Part shown: positions 5,530-5,680 of the stretch, piece by piece | Layout: the number at the start of each line of letters is the position of its first letter | Position numbering within the stretch: position 1 is the stretch's first letter | Assembly (NCBI GenBank): GCA_023426435.1 | Contig: JAFAAS010000174.1 | Coordinates: 1-5,680, forward strand | DNA: 5,680 nucleotides | Direction of reading: 5' to 3' | Source of the DNA: Verrucomicrobiota bacterium | GTDB taxonomy: Bacteria > Verrucomicrobiota > Verrucomicrobiia > Opitutales > Opitutaceae | The notes under the pieces: model-generated | Seen by the model: only the letters and a program-made list of their open reading frames with translations | The model's database searches: none | What the model was told of the DNA's origin: nothing | Program-made: the position numbers and the translations under genes

Positions 5530-5680
5530 GGTCCCGCACGCTAAAACTCCCGCCCCGCCCCGGCCAAGCGGTAAACTCACCCCTCTCCACCCCACCTACC
5601 CTCCCCCGCGCGACCCCGCGCCCCCCAATCCTACCTCACCCCCGCCTCCCGCGCACCAACGCCCCCGCCCCGCGCTCTCG
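5530..5680. other. C-rich upstream region without a supported gene; leader of the last glycosyltransferase
   Basis: No start codon with a credible protein, no RNA gene and no clear promoter is visible here. The + strand is extremely poor in G: a hand count of 5571-5680 gives 69 C and 14 G. The minus strand, which leads into the glycosyltransferase, therefore carries many G-runs. Minus-strand frames entering from the window edge stop at 5636-5638 (TGA) and 5631-5633 (TAG). Either could be the tail of a gene beyond the edge, but 14-15 residues are too few to judge. Confidence 0.5.
5590..5626 (-). promoter_or_regulatory. Putative G-quadruplex-forming run in the glycosyltransferase leader
   Basis: On the minus strand five G-runs of 6, 4, 5, 3 and 4 bases occur, separated by loops of 3, 6, 1 and 5 nt. 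The C-runs on the + strand are 5621-5626, 5614-5617, 5603-5607, 5599-5601 and 5590-5593. This satisfies the common G3+N1-7 pattern with one run to spare. It lies about 60-100 nt before the TTG start. Whether it is transcribed or folds is not known; the strand bias of the region could produce it by chance. Confidence 0.35.

Noticed and set aside
5541..5580. Minus-strand promoter before the last glycosyltransferase
   Set aside because: TTGGCC and TTTTAG-like hexamers occur but with wrong spacing or poor matches, so no promoter can be supported.

Overview
This 5.7 kb window is a GC-rich bacterial locus for surface glycans or glycolipids. It holds five protein-coding genes: three GT4-type glycosyltransferases, one polytopic GT-C-like membrane protein and one PLP-dependent alpha-oxoamine synthase. 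No RNA genes, insertion sequences, CRISPR arrays or origins are visible. The high GC content, poor Shine-Dalgarno sites, an extreme strand-specific C-over-G bias and a 10-nt-period 'HEWTRMNT'-type intergenic repeat suggest a Verrucomicrobiota-like organism, possibly of the Opitutus group. That is an inference from general familiarity, not a database result.

Layout. Bases 1-548 (+) are the C-terminal part of a glycosyltransferase whose beginning lies outside the window. It overlaps by 34 nt the start of a 432-aa multi-membrane protein at 515-1813 (+). After a 93-nt gap with a small hairpin comes the alpha-oxoamine synthase at 1907-3103 (+). A perfect 9-bp hairpin at 3108-3129 lies between this gene and the convergent minus-strand genes. 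The minus-strand pair is a GT4 enzyme at 3181-4200 and an upstream GT4 enzyme at 4318-5529, whose start is probably TTG. Nearly all of the 117-nt gap between these two is filled by a composite repeat made of two arms, each with three 10-nt units. The last 151 nt (5530-5680) hold no gene I can support. They are extremely C-rich on the + strand, and their minus strand has a G-run pattern that fits a G-quadruplex.

How the genes fit together. Cytosolic GT4 enzymes transfer sugars from nucleotide-activated donors. The GT-C-like protein would act at the membrane, probably with a polyprenyl-linked sugar as donor. The oxoamine synthase condenses an amino acid with an acyl thioester, and its sequence signature leans toward the serine palmitoyltransferase/KBL side of the family. 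A joint role in a glycosylated lipid or cell-surface polysaccharide is plausible but is inferred from proximity only. The first and fourth genes (1-548 and 3181-4200) are clearly related GT4 paralogues placed on opposite strands.

The most unusual items are the composite repeat at 4214-4313, the strand-dependent codon choice, the G-run leader of the last glycosyltransferase, and the oxoamine synthase inside a glycosyltransferase cluster.
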